Of a stretch of 64,000 bases of DNA, positions 1 to 13,600 are shown piece by piece. The position numbers and the translations under genes are program-made. The notes below the pieces were generated by a model, which was not told where the DNA came from, searched no databases, and saw only the letters and a program-made list of their open reading frames with translations. Position 1 is the stretch's first letter; the number at the start of each line of letters is the position of its first letter. Origin of the DNA: Pelecanus crispus (taxonomy: Eukaryota; Chordata; Aves; Pelecaniformes; Pelecanidae); NCBI RefSeq assembly GCF_030463565.1, contig NC_134648.1, positions 45,041,498 through 45,105,497 of the forward strand. The letters run 5' to 3'.

Positions 1-3000
1 AGAGGGGTTGTTATACAGGCCTGATACTGGACATACATAGAATTGAGCACTTAAAGGCAAAGATTTAATAGAGTGCTGTTTAAGGAAGCACCAAATTAAG
101 GGAAATAGGTTGCTGATGAAGGGCAGGAGGAAGAAGACATCAGTTGGTCCGATGGTAGCAGGCTGAGAAATCTCAGGATAACCCCTTACAGCAAGCTGGG
201 TAATGCACGAGGAGCGCCTCTGCAGAACGAGACCAAGAAGTCGCTGTCGTGAAGATCAAGGTGACAGTTCAGCAGTGCAGGGGACAGAGCTCCTGGAGTT
301 ACAGCAACCGAGCCGAATGCCGCACAGAAAACTACCTGCAAGTCATCTGCGCGCTGGCAATTTTTTTAGAGTGAGAAGGCTCTTACGGAGTAGACATAGT
401 GCTTGGTAGCCTCAAGAAGTGTTAGCTGAAATTGTTGCAATCAGTTATGATAATGATCCACACTGGAGGCAACGCGATCAGTGTTTGATGCTATTTATTT
501 GAATACAAATGGATAGAAGATACAGGATTGTTGCAGGGTAAGGGTTAATTCAGTAGTTACATCAATAATTCAAAAATCGTAAAGCATCCAAGTAATCTCC
601 TAAATCCTAATGTACTAGATTACCAGTCCAGCAGTACCATGATGTTGGGCAGGACTCTGGTGTGGTCTGGTGTCCCCAGGGATCTGCTGCCTGCGCACAT
701 CCATAGCAGAATCTCCGCTTCTGGACGATGATAGTTTCAGAGGTGGCTGGTTGGGGGGCAGATGGCTGCATCAAGTTGGGCTGTTCAGGGTCCGGCAACC
801 TCTGCCTCCCTATAACTACAACTTCAGGCTGGTTTTCGGCTGCTTCTTGCTGGTTTCTAATGCCCATATTTGCTAAGATTATGCTACGGTCACCGTCCTT
901 TACTATTAATACTAACATTTATGTGCTCTCTCTGAAACTGAAAACTACACCCTCCACACAAGAGCAGGGGGTGGTGGCCCCAGCCCAAACCCTTCACAAA
1001 TGAAGAGTGCTGGCTCACATCTGTCACACAGTCTGCCAGACCAAAGCAGCTCAAGCTTTCCAGCATCCTTAAAGGTTTCCAGAAGTTAAACTTCCAGCAG
1101 GCGAATTTGACACTGGATATGCCAGTCAAGGTGAACACCTGCCTCCTAATACAGGTGAAGGGACCTGGCACAACAACTTCATTACCTTGGTGCTGCCAGC
1201 TGACACCTAAGCATGAACAGCCAGCAGCATCAGCTTGACTGCAACCACCACACAAGGCTACATCCTTGCATTTGAACAGGCCTTCTCCTTCTGAGCTCGT
1301 CCAGCTTGGGTAGGAAGGGCAGCTTCCAGTAAGAGCAGCCGCTGTAGGGATTTGTCTTCTGAATCTTTTGACAGTCTGTGGTGGCCAGGAGCTGAGCAAG
1401 TTGTCTTTGAGGAAATGCTGAGATTTCCTGAAAGAGAGAGTCCTTTGGGTTGGAGCCCAATTCCTCCAAAGGAACTGGCCCCACGGTTATGAAAGAGTTA
1501 TATACAAAAAGCATCAGAAGAAATTGCCTAGAGTGGTTACTCAGTAATTCTTGCATGAAAGGGGCAGGATTTGCACAGCAGGAAAAACAGCTGGTATAGC
1601 TGGGTCTGGGTACCTGCCACGGCTAAGATATATCTGAGCTACCAAGAAAGGGATCACTATTGGATCTTGGCAAAATGCTGCTTGGAGGACAGACGCTGGA
1701 CTTGGAGCTCAAGGAAGCCTAGTGCCTGTTTTCCTGAAGAGTCTGGTGCAAGCTGATTAGTCAGGCCCTCTGGATCCAAGATGAAGCCGTTGACCTTATC
1801 CATTTCTGCACCTTTGTGAAACTTCAGCTTGGAGCCGCCTGCAGATACTGCACGTCCCTTATGCTAGTGCTAACACCACATGGGATCGCTGATCGCAGTA
1901 AGACATGGGTTTGTTTTGGGGGGCAGGTGGAGAAAGAGCATGAATATCTTGGCCCCTTAAGACAAGGAGGGAGATATGAAGCAATTTCCCTTTTTCCAAA
2001 GGGGTGTGCGTGGGGGAAATAAACAGCCAGAAAAAGACGTCTTGACATAACTCAGAAAAAGCATAGCTGCAGTTCGAAAAAGCTGCAATAAAAGTACCAA
2101 CTCGGTCTCCTGCCAGGAGCAGAGGGCTTGGTTCATGCCCTGTGAGCACCACTAAAGCCAAGGACAGTCAGATCTGCATTGCACATGCAGCATACATGAG
2201 TATTTTAAGCACAGCTGCTCAAAGGAGAAGCAGGCACTTTTCTGTATTTCACCTTCAGCATGTTTAACTGAGGCCTTCGGCTTGCAAACCTAATGACAAA
2301 TTGGTAACTCATAGCACAAGCATACCAACACCACCATCACAAGCAGAGATTTGGGTTAAACTGTTCCCACCTGCTCGACCCAAACTCAAAGTTATAGCTG
2401 TGTTTCTGAGAGGAAGCTATTGAAGGAAATAACCTTGGAGAAAGAGTGATAGGAATGAACAGCTGGGAGTAGGTTGGGGACAGTAACAATTTAAATTGCA
2501 TCTGCCACAGATAGACTTGTTCAGCTCACTGTGCCCCCAGCCCCAAAAGTATTCACGTTTAAATCAATGGGGACTATTCATGTGAACAAGAACTTGCACA
2601 ACTGTTTGTGCAACCTGCTAGTCAGGATGTTCACATCCTCTTGGGACTAGACAGATGCAGGGGTATCAAGTGCAAACTACACCCTGCAAAGAAGTCTTCT
2701 GCTGCTCGCATTCTTTTCAGTATTTAGCATTCTTTGTGGTGGGAACAAGAAATGCATCCTTGACCTTGACAGGAGAGAGATGTCAGCTCTGAACAAGGAC
2801 AAGCTTGCATAGAAACACTGAAGTATTGACAGACATAGCTAAACAATATCCCCCACTGTTCTCAGTTTTAGACTTTTTTATTATTAAAGAAAAAAATCCA
2901 AATCCTACACTTCAAACTCATCAGTCTCCTATCTATCACCATCCATTCCCTAGGCTCAAGAGAATGCCCGTTCTTGCCACCTCTAAGGCAAGGTAAGCAC

Positions 3001-3627
3001 TACAGCAGCAAAGAAAACCCGCAAGTACAGAGCAATTAATTGTTCAGGTCTGTAGCATATACAGGTCTTAATGCTACAACATAAGCTAGCGCAAACAGGG
3101 AGAAAAGTTGCTGCAGCAGCAAACCTCATGTTTCAGTTTTTCCTACCCTCTTCGCTCCTACCCCCAAATTTCTGCTCCATGCTGTTTTCTCAGAGTATGG
3201 CACACCTCCAGGTGGGCAAAACTGGTTTTAAAAGGGTTTTAAAGCTACTGACTCAAACTGAGTTTAATAAATTTAAATTAATAAATACTGAAAGTGAAAC
3301 TATGAAGGATAGTAAGGATAGTTTAAAGAAGCTGCTGGTCAGCTAAACAAAGCTATGAGGTTTTACACTGTTAGAATAAAGATCCTAATTAAAGAACCAT
3401 ACAACTTATACACATACTTCTTGCGTTAGTCCCTACATACTGATGAACATTTGCATCACTCAAGAGACCAGGTATCACACTGGCTGCAGCTGCCAAAAAT
3501 GCTGGGTGGTATACTCGTATTGAAAGCAAATTCTGCTATGTTCTCTCCAGCAACTTGACCTAGTAAATGACTGGGGAAGATGGTGTAGCAGTTTAACTCA
3601 AAAGGAAATGCCAGAAGCTCAAAATAC
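1..3627. other. intergenic DNA downstream of BAZ1A
   Basis: No gene recognised. In human the next gene in this direction is CFL2, but I see no cofilin exon here. Base composition in roughly 200-1800 appears richer in G+C than the rest of the window, and three overlapping minus-strand ORFs (103, 169 and 108 codons) lie at 607-1556; none resembles a protein I know. 1900-3600 is ordinary AT-rich sequence. Confidence 0.6.
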
Positions 3628-4473
3628 TTTGAAAAATGTGTCATTTTATTTGTACACTTCCAAAGTTGTACGTAGAAACTTATAGTACAGTCCTGTAAAT
3701 TTACTCATTGCTAGAAGAACTGCCAGGGACAGGGGAAGGTATTTACTGATTGATCATCAAGTTAGAGGGGAATAAACAAAACAAAAAAAAAAAAAAAAAA
3801 AAAAGGACCAGAAAAAAATTTTAAAAGTTATGGAACTCTCTTTTTTTTTTTTTTTTTTGTTTTTAATCCCCAAGTACAAATTTTATAAATACAAAACAAA
3901 TTCACAAATTACTTTGAATGCTAAATAAATATCTACTTAATAAACTCAGACTGAATACCTCCAGCCAGCACTGGTACAGTACTTTAAAGATATGCAATTG
4001 TACTCATTCATGTGTAGTGTTGAGAAGATACGCTCAAACAAGTTTTAAACATACACACAGTTTCTTCAACTGTGCTACAGCAGAAGATTTTATCTGAGTT
4101 GATAAAGCCCTCAATACCACAGCTCCTACAAAATCTAGAGGATGAAACAAGGTCATTTGGTGCAGGAAAAAAAAAAATGTACTTCTGGAAGATATTTGGA
4201 CACATGAATGTATTAAAAATGTACAAAACCTCTGTAAACCAGTACTGTATCCAGTACATCTATCAAAATTATTAGACACTGAATAAAACTGTAGCAAAGG
4301 TAATCTTTCCTACGTTCTCCTGAGTGCTTAATATTACATTGAGAATATAGTGCAGGCCACACTTCAAGGTGGTTAAACAGTTGTTATTGCTTTATACAGG
4401 TATGACGACTGTGTGATTTAACATTTCATTTTAATGAACAGATTCCCTCAAAAAATCCTTTGGAAGGCAGAGG
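3628..4473 (-). other. BAZ1A: BAZ1A 3' UTR (3' end approximate)
   Basis: Untranslated continuation of the last exon, about 850 nt, ending some 15-25 nt past the poly(A) signal at 3645-3650. It is AT-rich. In transcript sense it holds an A18 run (3858-3841) and, 36 nt later, a U22 run (3804-3783), both encoded in the genome. I saw no other canonical AATAAA on this strand between the stop and 3645. Confidence 0.75.
3645..3650 (-). promoter_or_regulatory. BAZ1A: poly(A) signal AATAAA for BAZ1A
   Basis: The + strand reads tttatt, i.e. AATAAA in transcript sense, followed by ATGACACATTTTTCA and a T-rich stretch with GT and TG steps suitable as the downstream element. It is about 820 nt after the stop codon. 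It is the only canonical hexamer on this strand in the UTR. Confidence 0.75.
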
Positions 4474-4664
4474 TTAGATTCGTGACTTCTTTGCCGCGGG
4501 AGCGGCGTGGTCCACATTACCAGATGTGATCGGAAGTCCAAGCTTTTGAGCCTGAATGTGGAAGAAAGCTTGAAGTCTAGTTCCAGCTTTTGCTTCACTT
4601 GTGTTGCGAGGGTTGTATTCAAAGCAGTTCGAAAACATCAGCTCAATGTCTTCAATGAATTCCG
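4474..4664 (-). CDS. BAZ1A: BAZ1A last coding exon: end of bromodomain, stop
   Basis: 191 nt of coding sequence, residues about 1504-1566 plus a TAA stop at 4474-4476. It reads SEFIEDIELMFSNCFEYNPR, then NTSEAKAGTRLQAFFHIQAQ, ending AAPAAKKSRI. NCFEYN carries the Asn that normally hydrogen-bonds acetyl-lysine, so the pocket looks intact. The last residues, KKSRI, are the same as human. Acceptor is tag at 4665-4667. The exon continues as the 3' UTR. Confidence 0.98.
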
Positions 4665-7600
4665 CTAGTAAATAAAAAGTAAATAAATTAATTTAGTGTG
4701 TCCCAAGTCATCAGAGCACAGTATGATAAAGTAGGATGACACCACTGAATTAGTACAGTGATCCTACACAGAGTTGCACCACAAAAATGTCTTTACATGT
4801 GTCAAGTTTCTATCATTATATTAGTGAAGTGCCATGTAAACATTCTTAAATTTCTCTGATTATCAATAAATACAAATCAAGCAGTAACAACAGTACGTTT
4901 TCTAAATAATTCAGTGTCACTCACTGACATCAAAGGCTTGAGAAATAACCAGCAGCCTGTCGGCTGCTCATTTCTTATCTACCTGTACATCATGTATTTT
5001 GGTAGTAGAACTATGTTCAACAAATCTTATTTTAAAAATATTAGTAAATGCTCTTAAAGAAAAAAAGAAAAAAAACCAAAACCCACCACAAAACCCCAAA
5101 CCAAACACAACTTCAGCTTTCTAATCCTCTGACACAGCTCTATTTTAGGATAAGAATTTATTTTAGAGAGAGAACAGGGTCCATTACCTCTTTCAATAAA
5201 TAATACTTACATGCTAACTTATATTCACATTTATTCACTTTTTCACGGATTATATTTAAGGCAATAGGTTTTTTGATAATATCATAGTAGTCTGGTACCT
5301 TTAAAAAAACCAAACAAAAAAAGAATGATACATAGACAAACAAATGGAAGGCTAAAATTCTACTGGAAGGTTAAAATTCTACCTATATAAAAAAATAAGC
5401 AAATCATGCATTAGCAGAAAGCATTTTGGGTTTGTTTTTAAATAAACAGAGGAGTCCCAAGCAACCATCTTCATTTCCTGAACTGAGTATTAGTTTTCAG
5501 GTATTGTTTTTCCATGTTTTATATCATTAAAGTAGCAGACCACAACAAACATTAGCCAGCAGTTCAATGAATAAATCTAATCCTAAATACCCTGTGAACA
5601 ACTGTAGGAAAATTGCATGAGCAGATAAGCATTACGCTGTTCCAGCTATTCCCATCTGTCAAGCACAAAAATTATTCCAAGATTTAAAAACTTTTCATTT
5701 TCCTGTAACATGCTACAATATTAAAAGCTCCTTCATCATGATTAAAGGCCATTTTTGCCCCACTACCATTCACCGTCTGGCAGTCTTGCAAGAGAAGTGA
5801 AATCCTGAGATTCCATTTAGTTGTGTTGAAGAGAAGGTAGCGAACCCTTCTGTAGCAAGCAGGACTCAGTACGCAAGTACCAGAGATAAAGAGCCACTCA
5901 GAACAGTCCTTAAGTGATAAAAGTGAGGGGAGGAAAAGGATTGCTTAACCCTTAAGGACACTGATCATTTGGATCACAGATTTTGAATTCCAGGTAAGCA
6001 CCAAGCTTAGGGTGACTCTGTCTCACTCACAAAGGAGGCGGGGGGGAGAAAAAGATATCCCATCCAAATTTGACTTTTCTTGTTTAAAAAACAACAAAAA
6101 AAAAACCCCAAAACCAACCCCCACGGGTACCATCATGTGTGTTTTAAAAACAAGTTCTTGGTTATGGCCTGTAACTTTACTTTATGAAGTGCAACCTGCA
6201 AACAAACTTAGAGAAAGCATTAGTAGAGAAATAGTATTAGATTGACAGATTTTTCATTCCTTTCCGTTTAGGAGTACTGTTTACATAAGTACTAAAAAGA
6301 AAGGTGATTCTCTTTCTGGCTTGCTGTGCACTGATCATTCAATTTATTTTTGCATTGTCTTAAAGGCAGCAAAAAGTTTAAACCAAAAGTTCTGTCATAA
6401 AGAAAATTTGGGTCACTCAGGCATGGATTTTTCTTTCTGAACTATACAGAGACTATCCCTTAGTGATTGATTCAGGCAAACTGACATGCACTGAATTCTA
6501 GCAGTTTCTTTTCAGGATCAAGATTAAGTTGAATTCTCCATCCCTCCTTAAGAAGCGTCCTTGCATTCACCAGATTCTTGCACTTTCCAGTGTAATTCCT
6601 GTACTCCAGCAGGCAGACACTACTCTCCGTTTCATTCAAAATTTCTCTCCTATTCCTCCTCTGTGCTTACCATCCTTCATTCACATTTGTACATCATTCT
6701 TTTTGTCCAGATTAATCCACATTAATCCTTCCAGCTATCTGTGACTCTGAATTCAGAGTTTCAAATCTTCATTTAACAGCTATCACTGTTAATTTTAATA
6801 GAGCACTTAGACACCGAGCTCTAGATCTTGCCCGAATGTTTGCGCAGCGTTGCTCCAGAGGGCTTAGAGTGGACAGGCATATTGTTAGGGGAGGATAGTT
6901 TCAGCAGTGCCTTACAACTGACAAGCCAGTGCAGCCTACAGAAAAGCAGATGTGCCTTGGGAACTTCTATTGTAATACAAACCTCTAAAGGAGCACTTAC
7001 TTTGGGTATGTACTTTACCATCAAGTATTTTAAAGTCTAAGCTTAGTTCTTAATTTAATTTCCCTCTTGTTAAGAAATCAGATTTTTACTGCATTATAGT
7101 TAGCATCAGAGTGAAGTTGTTCCTACCTTGTTATTTTATTGCAGGTCTGTTCTCAAAATACCTTTGCATAAGTTGAAGAGTAATTCAACTAAATAATTAA
7201 CATCCATAAGCTTACCTTTAGCAGTCCTGTGCTCTGTTTGGTGTTTGGGTTTTTTGGGTTTGCCCACACCTCCCCCAAATCGAAGCATTTCACATTTTTA
7301 AATGCTTAATGGCATGCGTATTTAAAATTTTCCCAATACCATGTCAATTGGAAAACTTATTTCTGGCACCAATATTTGAGCTGAAATGTGAGAGTTCTCC
7401 TGAATCCCGTTGCTTAGCATTCCCCTGTTTGGGCAATGCTTTAAATCCCAAGTTTTACTGTCAGCAAACAGGATTCTCAACCACTATCACTCCCTCTACA
7501 GTTCTATCAGTTACCTGGATTTTGGAAACCAGTTTCATGAAAGGCCAGCTGTCATCGTGTCGTACCAGTTCCACTACGAGTTGTTCAAAAGCTGAGAGTT

Positions 7601-10600
7601 CATGGACTCCCCCTTGACGTCCTGAACTTCTCCTGTTCAGTGAGGTTTGAGGAGATGATTCTGGAGAAAAAAAAAGAAAAAACAACACCCCACCAGATAA
7701 AAATAAAAACCTGACAAGTAAAATAAAAAAAAATTAAAAAAAAAAAAAAGTGAAACACTTATTCTTGGGTACTAAAACTAGTTTCAGGGCACAACTCAGG
7801 TAGTTTGCCTTCAGGTATTAACTATACTACAGCCTTGTTATTAACCACTAAATGTCTCTCTTGCTGTACGAAATGCTAAGTACCAGGACTTAGCTGGGTT
7901 CCTCCTCCATTCTCCTTCATCGCATTAGTTTTGGAAAGGATTTTTTCCACCGATTTCAATTTTAAAACAATTTGTTAAACACTTAAAGAAAAGCCCTATT
8001 AGAGAAAAACAGAATAAGCTGCCTGCTTATAACTTTTACTTCCACAAAACCTCTATTCAGAGTGGTTTTATCTGCTTTCAAGATTAGTCAGCAGGGTGGA
8101 TAGAGGCTAAGCCCAGAAACTCCCAATGGCGAAGGACAGAAACAGTGCAGAATACAAGGCTGCCACACTGGAGTGCAGCCTCTTTTACACTCTTCAGTCT
8201 CACACTGGGTCCTTTTTGTTTTTAAAAGGTTATTGTAGCAAGTATTTCCCTACCATCAAATACTTGGTAATAGCTTAACAAGCAAGGACACTGTTAGCCC
8301 TATACCAGATAAGACAACATTTTTCTTCTGGTGGCAGTTTCCTGTTGGACACGTATATTCAATTTCACTACCTTGCCTATATCTGTGTTCTTCAATATCT
8401 AACTCTTTAATAAAACACAATCATAAAAGTTTTAAGTAAACATTTACATTTGCAGGGGTTAAGGCATAAATATCACTTTCACATTTTCTATCCACTTATT
8501 AACAATTGCTCCATATTGTGTGCAAATATGAAATTTCAAATATGGATATGATAAATCTCCTTGGCAAATCAAGTATTTATTCTTTAGATGACTAAAATTT
8601 TTTTTTTTTTAAGGTTCACTTCTGTCACTGCAAAAGAAGGGAGCTGTTTTGTTGAAAGTGGTAAAAATGCTTTCAACCGCCACTTCTAGTCTCCTTGCTC
8701 TACCACACAAATATTTTAGCAAGGAACAGAACGTGGATTTCGTTCTGGACAAACACGTTTCTCTAACCTGTGGATTGTCGTTTCCTGCCTCTTCTCTTGG
8801 GTTCAGTAACAGGAAGAGAAAGCTTTGAAGCAGAATCCGGATACTTCCTAAGCCGTTCGTTCGAGTCTGCAGTATCAACAATTCTAAATCCGAGAGAATT
8901 GGAAGGGCTGTTTTCCAGTGTGTTATCATCATTCTTTCTTCCTCTTCGTCTCCTTCGAGGACCAAGTAATTCCACAAATACACCTGCTTGTAATGAACTT
9001 TGGCTCTGACGAGTGGTCCGGCTATTCAGTCTTAAAGAAGGCTTTGTCACTGATGGAGGGGCTGATTTTACCTTTCTTAAACCCCTTCTGGTAACTTTAG
9101 ATGAAGATTCAGTTTGCTTAGGTGTGTTCTGCTGACTCCGAGAAGCGTATCTTGCCTGACGCTGGCTGTTTCGACTTGAGAATGGATTGTTGAGCTTAGC
9201 TGCTCTCATTTTTAACGGAAACTTGACCTGAGGTCTTCCTTGCTTTGCTGGGCTACAAAAAGTGAACAATTATGTTTGTTTATCCCAAAATTCCATTCCT
9301 CTCTTTTCCCTCAGTTTTCTAATTCAGCATTTAGAAACTCCAGCCATTCAAGGTTGGACTGGTAAGCAGCTTGCATTCAAACTGATGCAGTCATCCAATT
9401 ACCATTATCTTAAATACTGCTCTGAAGTCTCTTAAATATTACGTGGAGCACATATTTTCAAGAAATGCTCAGAATTCTGAACAACCTTGCAGCTTGTGCA
9501 ATATGAATGTATCAACTGGAGCACCAGCTACCAATTTCTTTAAATCACTCACTTCTCACAGCAACTGTAACTACTAGGATTTTGAACAATATTGTCAGCT
9601 ACATAAACTGCAGTTCTAAAACATTAAGTATAAAAGTTAAACCCTAATGAGAGCATATTACTAACTCAAGACTCTCCTTCTATTACAGGAGAGAAGGAAG
9701 ATCCCTGAGATAAATTTACTTCTCAAGGAGAGGCAAGTTCTCTCCAACTACTGAATCCCAACTGTCAGAGCCACAAATAATCTTGCTTCAGTCAATTCAA
9801 AAGACTGTATCAAAAAGAAAAATACTCCGAGATCAGGAAAGTTTCCTTTAATTTTTACGCTCCTGGCACGTGCATCAAATCCATCACTTTACTGACATTA
9901 TCACATTGGATTATTTAGGGGTTTCTGTTGGTGGTGGTTGGGAGGGGGTAGTGTGTGTGTGGGTGGGGGGTGTGGGGTTGGGGTTGTTTTTTGTTTTGTT
10001 TTCCAAACAGCTGCTGCAGAAGTCCTCAAGTCCTCCCAGTATCACATAGCCTCCAGCAGATGACCTTGTTGTCCCTAATGTTCCACTACTTACTGTATGC
10101 ATCTAGTCCCCCAAAATTCAAAACTGGACAAAAACAACTCCAGGTTTTCTCCAGAAAATCTCTACTGTTTGAAACTCTCCCTACTTTATATACAAACAGT
10201 AGCTATACAGAGCTGCAACTCTGATGGCCATCTCTCACCCACCTGGATGTCAAGGCTGGAATTTTCATCCTGAAAAGCGATTCTAAGTCCAGTGAACCTA
10301 ACTTTTGTTAATATTAAACTCATCAGTAATAGCCAAACTCATAACAAGCTGTGATTATTTTTTTTTTTTAATAAACATCTTTTTCATATTGGATTTTCAA
10401 GATATGTGCTTATGTGAACTATTACTCCACCTAATAATCAAGATATTTCAGTAGGAAACCACTTTAATGGATGTCTAATTTACCTCATCTCTTCCTCCTC
10501 TTGAGATTCATCCTCCTCATCTTGCTCTTCTTCATAACGCTCTTCCTCACTTTGTCCCATTTCATCATAGTTTGCCTCTTCTTCCCCTTCTCCTAGTCGT

Positions 10601-13600
10601 TCAGCAGTCTCTTCATCACTTTCCACAGAAGGTCTCTGTCTGGAGGAGAGGCGTCTAGAGCGCTGTTTTGGTCGGCACTCTGGACAAAACCAGTCTCCTT
10701 CAGGAATGACCTAGAAACAGAAGAACAGAAAAAAAAACCAAAAAAGAGCAAACATTAGTAATATGCAATTAAGTCATAAGAACTACTCAAGTTTTGTACA
10801 AATAGGAAGCACTTCTTTTCCCTCAGATACCTTGAGCTTGGGCCTGATACAGTAAGTATGATAGCCTCGATCGCAGCCATCACACAGCACCATGCTTTCT
10901 GCATCGCCTTTCTTTCGACACACTTTACAGCGAGCATTGAGGATGGACTTTGACCAGATGACACTTCGATCCAGTGTAGAGAGATGAAGGAAGACTTGGG
11001 ACAAGCTGGTAGAAGAAAGAAGTGACTCTCTCCAGCGATCCAAAACTGTTTTATAGGATCGTCCACCATCACTGGCATCTTCCATTAAAGAACGGGATTA
11101 AAAAAAAAAAAAAAAAAAAAAAGAAAAGAAAAAGAAAAAAGCAGGATGATCAAACTTCTTTTTCAAACATCCAGGTTATCCTACACTATGAGGTAAGGCT
11201 CTGACTTTCAAACAGATAGCAGTAGTAAACTGGGATAACATTATAATCGTTGTCTTAATCTCTTCAGTACTTGAATATTTCCTCCTTAGTTTAGTTTCGA
11301 AGCTGCTGAAGCTGTAAGATTTTACTCTTCAATACTGATTCAACTTAGAACTTGCACATACATAGGACATAAGAAAGACATAAAAGTCTTACTCAGATGT
11401 CAACCTGGAAACCTAACAATTTGATTCAATTTATAAAGTATAAATGAAGATCGCTTGGGGTGGGGGGGAGGGGCGGGAAATCACACTCCCAATTTACTTT
11501 CCCTTGTACGTACATTTTGAAATCCCAAAATACTAACATTTAAAGAAAGTGCATTAAACAGAGACTTCACCAGCAAAAAACAGCTTAAAGGGCTCTTCTC
11601 ACCCACATTTGCCCCTGCCCCCGTACAGTCTAGCAGACATTTTTCAGCCCTCTCCCCGTGTGTCAATACCTTTTTTCCTGCCCCGTACTCCGCCTTCACA
11701 AGAACCTGCACATCAGTGTGGTTAACCAGACCGGGTGACTGGTCTGGTTGAAAAATAACTGTTTTCTTGATATTTTATAAGCAATATAGCACACATGAAT
11801 CTATGGTACACACCTAGTGGCAAACCAAGTAAGAACTGGGATCCTAATTAAGTTAGAAATAAATTGGGAGGGGAGGGGCAGGGGTGAGATATTACATTGT
11901 ATTTTCAAACAGGTTTGGATTGCAATCCAGACCACTGAAGCAGCCACACAAATACACATGCAGAATAGCGAGGGAGTAGTAGCAAACGGGAATGAGCAGC
12001 TGGGAATTACAGAAGCAAATGGGCTGTTTGAGGAGCTAGAGAAATGAAAAGGTGTAAATTACACCCTGCACTGCTGCTGCTGAGCAGAAAGGGAATGTCT
12101 TTATGAATGCTGAAAGCTATTTCTTGCATTTTAAAGAAAGAAGGTTTAAGGAGAGAAAGAGACAATACAGCAGTACTTTTGATTATAGAAATGTCCACAG
12201 ATTTCCCTTCTAAAAGTGATAGTCCAGTTATTACTGCGTGATCTCTAGCTGATCAATGATGTACTCCAATATAAAATGCCACCTTGCCCGCTGTACTTGT
12301 CACAGTGGGCACAGGAACGGCCTATGATCCACCTGTCTGCCAAATGATTTCTCCTCAGGAATAGGAAGAGAAAATATGTAATAACAAATAAAATGAAAGA
12401 ACAAAAATGAGACTAATTGCTCTTCTGGCAAGGTCTTTCTGCCTTCTCATCAACTGGCTGCCAGGATTTGCCTAATCTTGCATACATTTGCATTAGCAGC
12501 AAGCAGCTCAAGAGAAGTGATGGGAGAAGGCAGAGGATAAACAGGCAACATGGCTTCATAAATAAAATATAGCCACTCCTGCACTGCAAACACAAATCTG
12601 TATTTCCTAAAATTTCCTATTTCTTCACCTTTGGGTTTCCTGTCTCAAGTTCAGTCTTACCAAGGATAGTGGACAAGGTCCTTTTCACAGCACTGCAGTA
12701 TCTCTCTCAACGTATTTTTTTAAAATTCGGTAAGAAGAAAATTAAAACCGCTTGTCAGGACTCTAGAATCTAACCCACTTCAGTTCTCAGTTCTGCTGCA
12801 GATTTCTACTATAACTCTGGCAAAGACACTTTATCTTAAGTATATATATATAGTTTGGCAAGCATTTCTTTTGCTGACAATGGCAGCTCGAGCGTTATTA
12901 CTTTTTTGAGGTGGTTATTTCTAGCCTGCATTGGTTCACCAATATAGTTCATCACACAACACAACAAGTACTTGCACTGCAAAACGGCAGTTGCGATATA
13001 GAGACAGAAATTACTGACCACGACCTGCTTCAGCACGTCCTGCTGCTGAAAGAAAAACACCAAATGACACCTGCTGTTTCAGATCCCAATTTGTAAAATA
13101 ATAACAACACTTTTTTCTTCCATCCATCATCTTTCTCATTTATATTGTTAACTTGGAGGGAGAAACGGCCTCTTCCTTTGTGCCTGAGCAGCTCTACATT
13201 GCGCAGTGGGATACCCCTCTGTCAGCTAAGCCCTCCAAGCCTTGCTACAATGCAAATGAAGTTGTTTGACAGATCTAAGCACTCATCTATCAATAGCTAA
13301 TTGAGTTCAGGGAAGGGTTTTTCATTTTAGTATTTCCAGAAGGGATATGCAGTTGCACAATGCTACGAAGTTTCAAAAAAAAAAAAAAAACAAACCAGGG
13401 GATTGGGGGGGGGGGGGGGGGGGGGGGTTGGATTATGTGAGCATGCAGATTTCTGTCCCAAAGTGATAAAAAGAAAATACAGCCCTTTATCTCTGGTTGC
13501 AGGAAACTTAAACAAAAAAATATTATTTTTTTTTTTTTTAAAATCTTTGAGCTGTTACTTGTTTTACTACCCATGTTTAAACCTTTGGCTTCAATACTGC

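Noticed and set aside
890..1399. 169-codon minus-strand ORF as a gene
   Set aside because: No domain, no homology that I recognise, Cys/Trp-rich random-looking composition, and overlapped by two other ORFs. Kept only as part of a finding.
8770..9009. 79-codon + strand ORF
   Set aside because: Antisense shadow of the BAZ1A basic-linker exon.
9340..9370. CR1-like caaggttggactgg
   Set aside because: Too short, and without the CR1 tail.
11806..11822. Third CTCF-like site (minus strand CCACTAGGTGTG)
   Set aside because: Key G of the core replaced by T; too weak to call.
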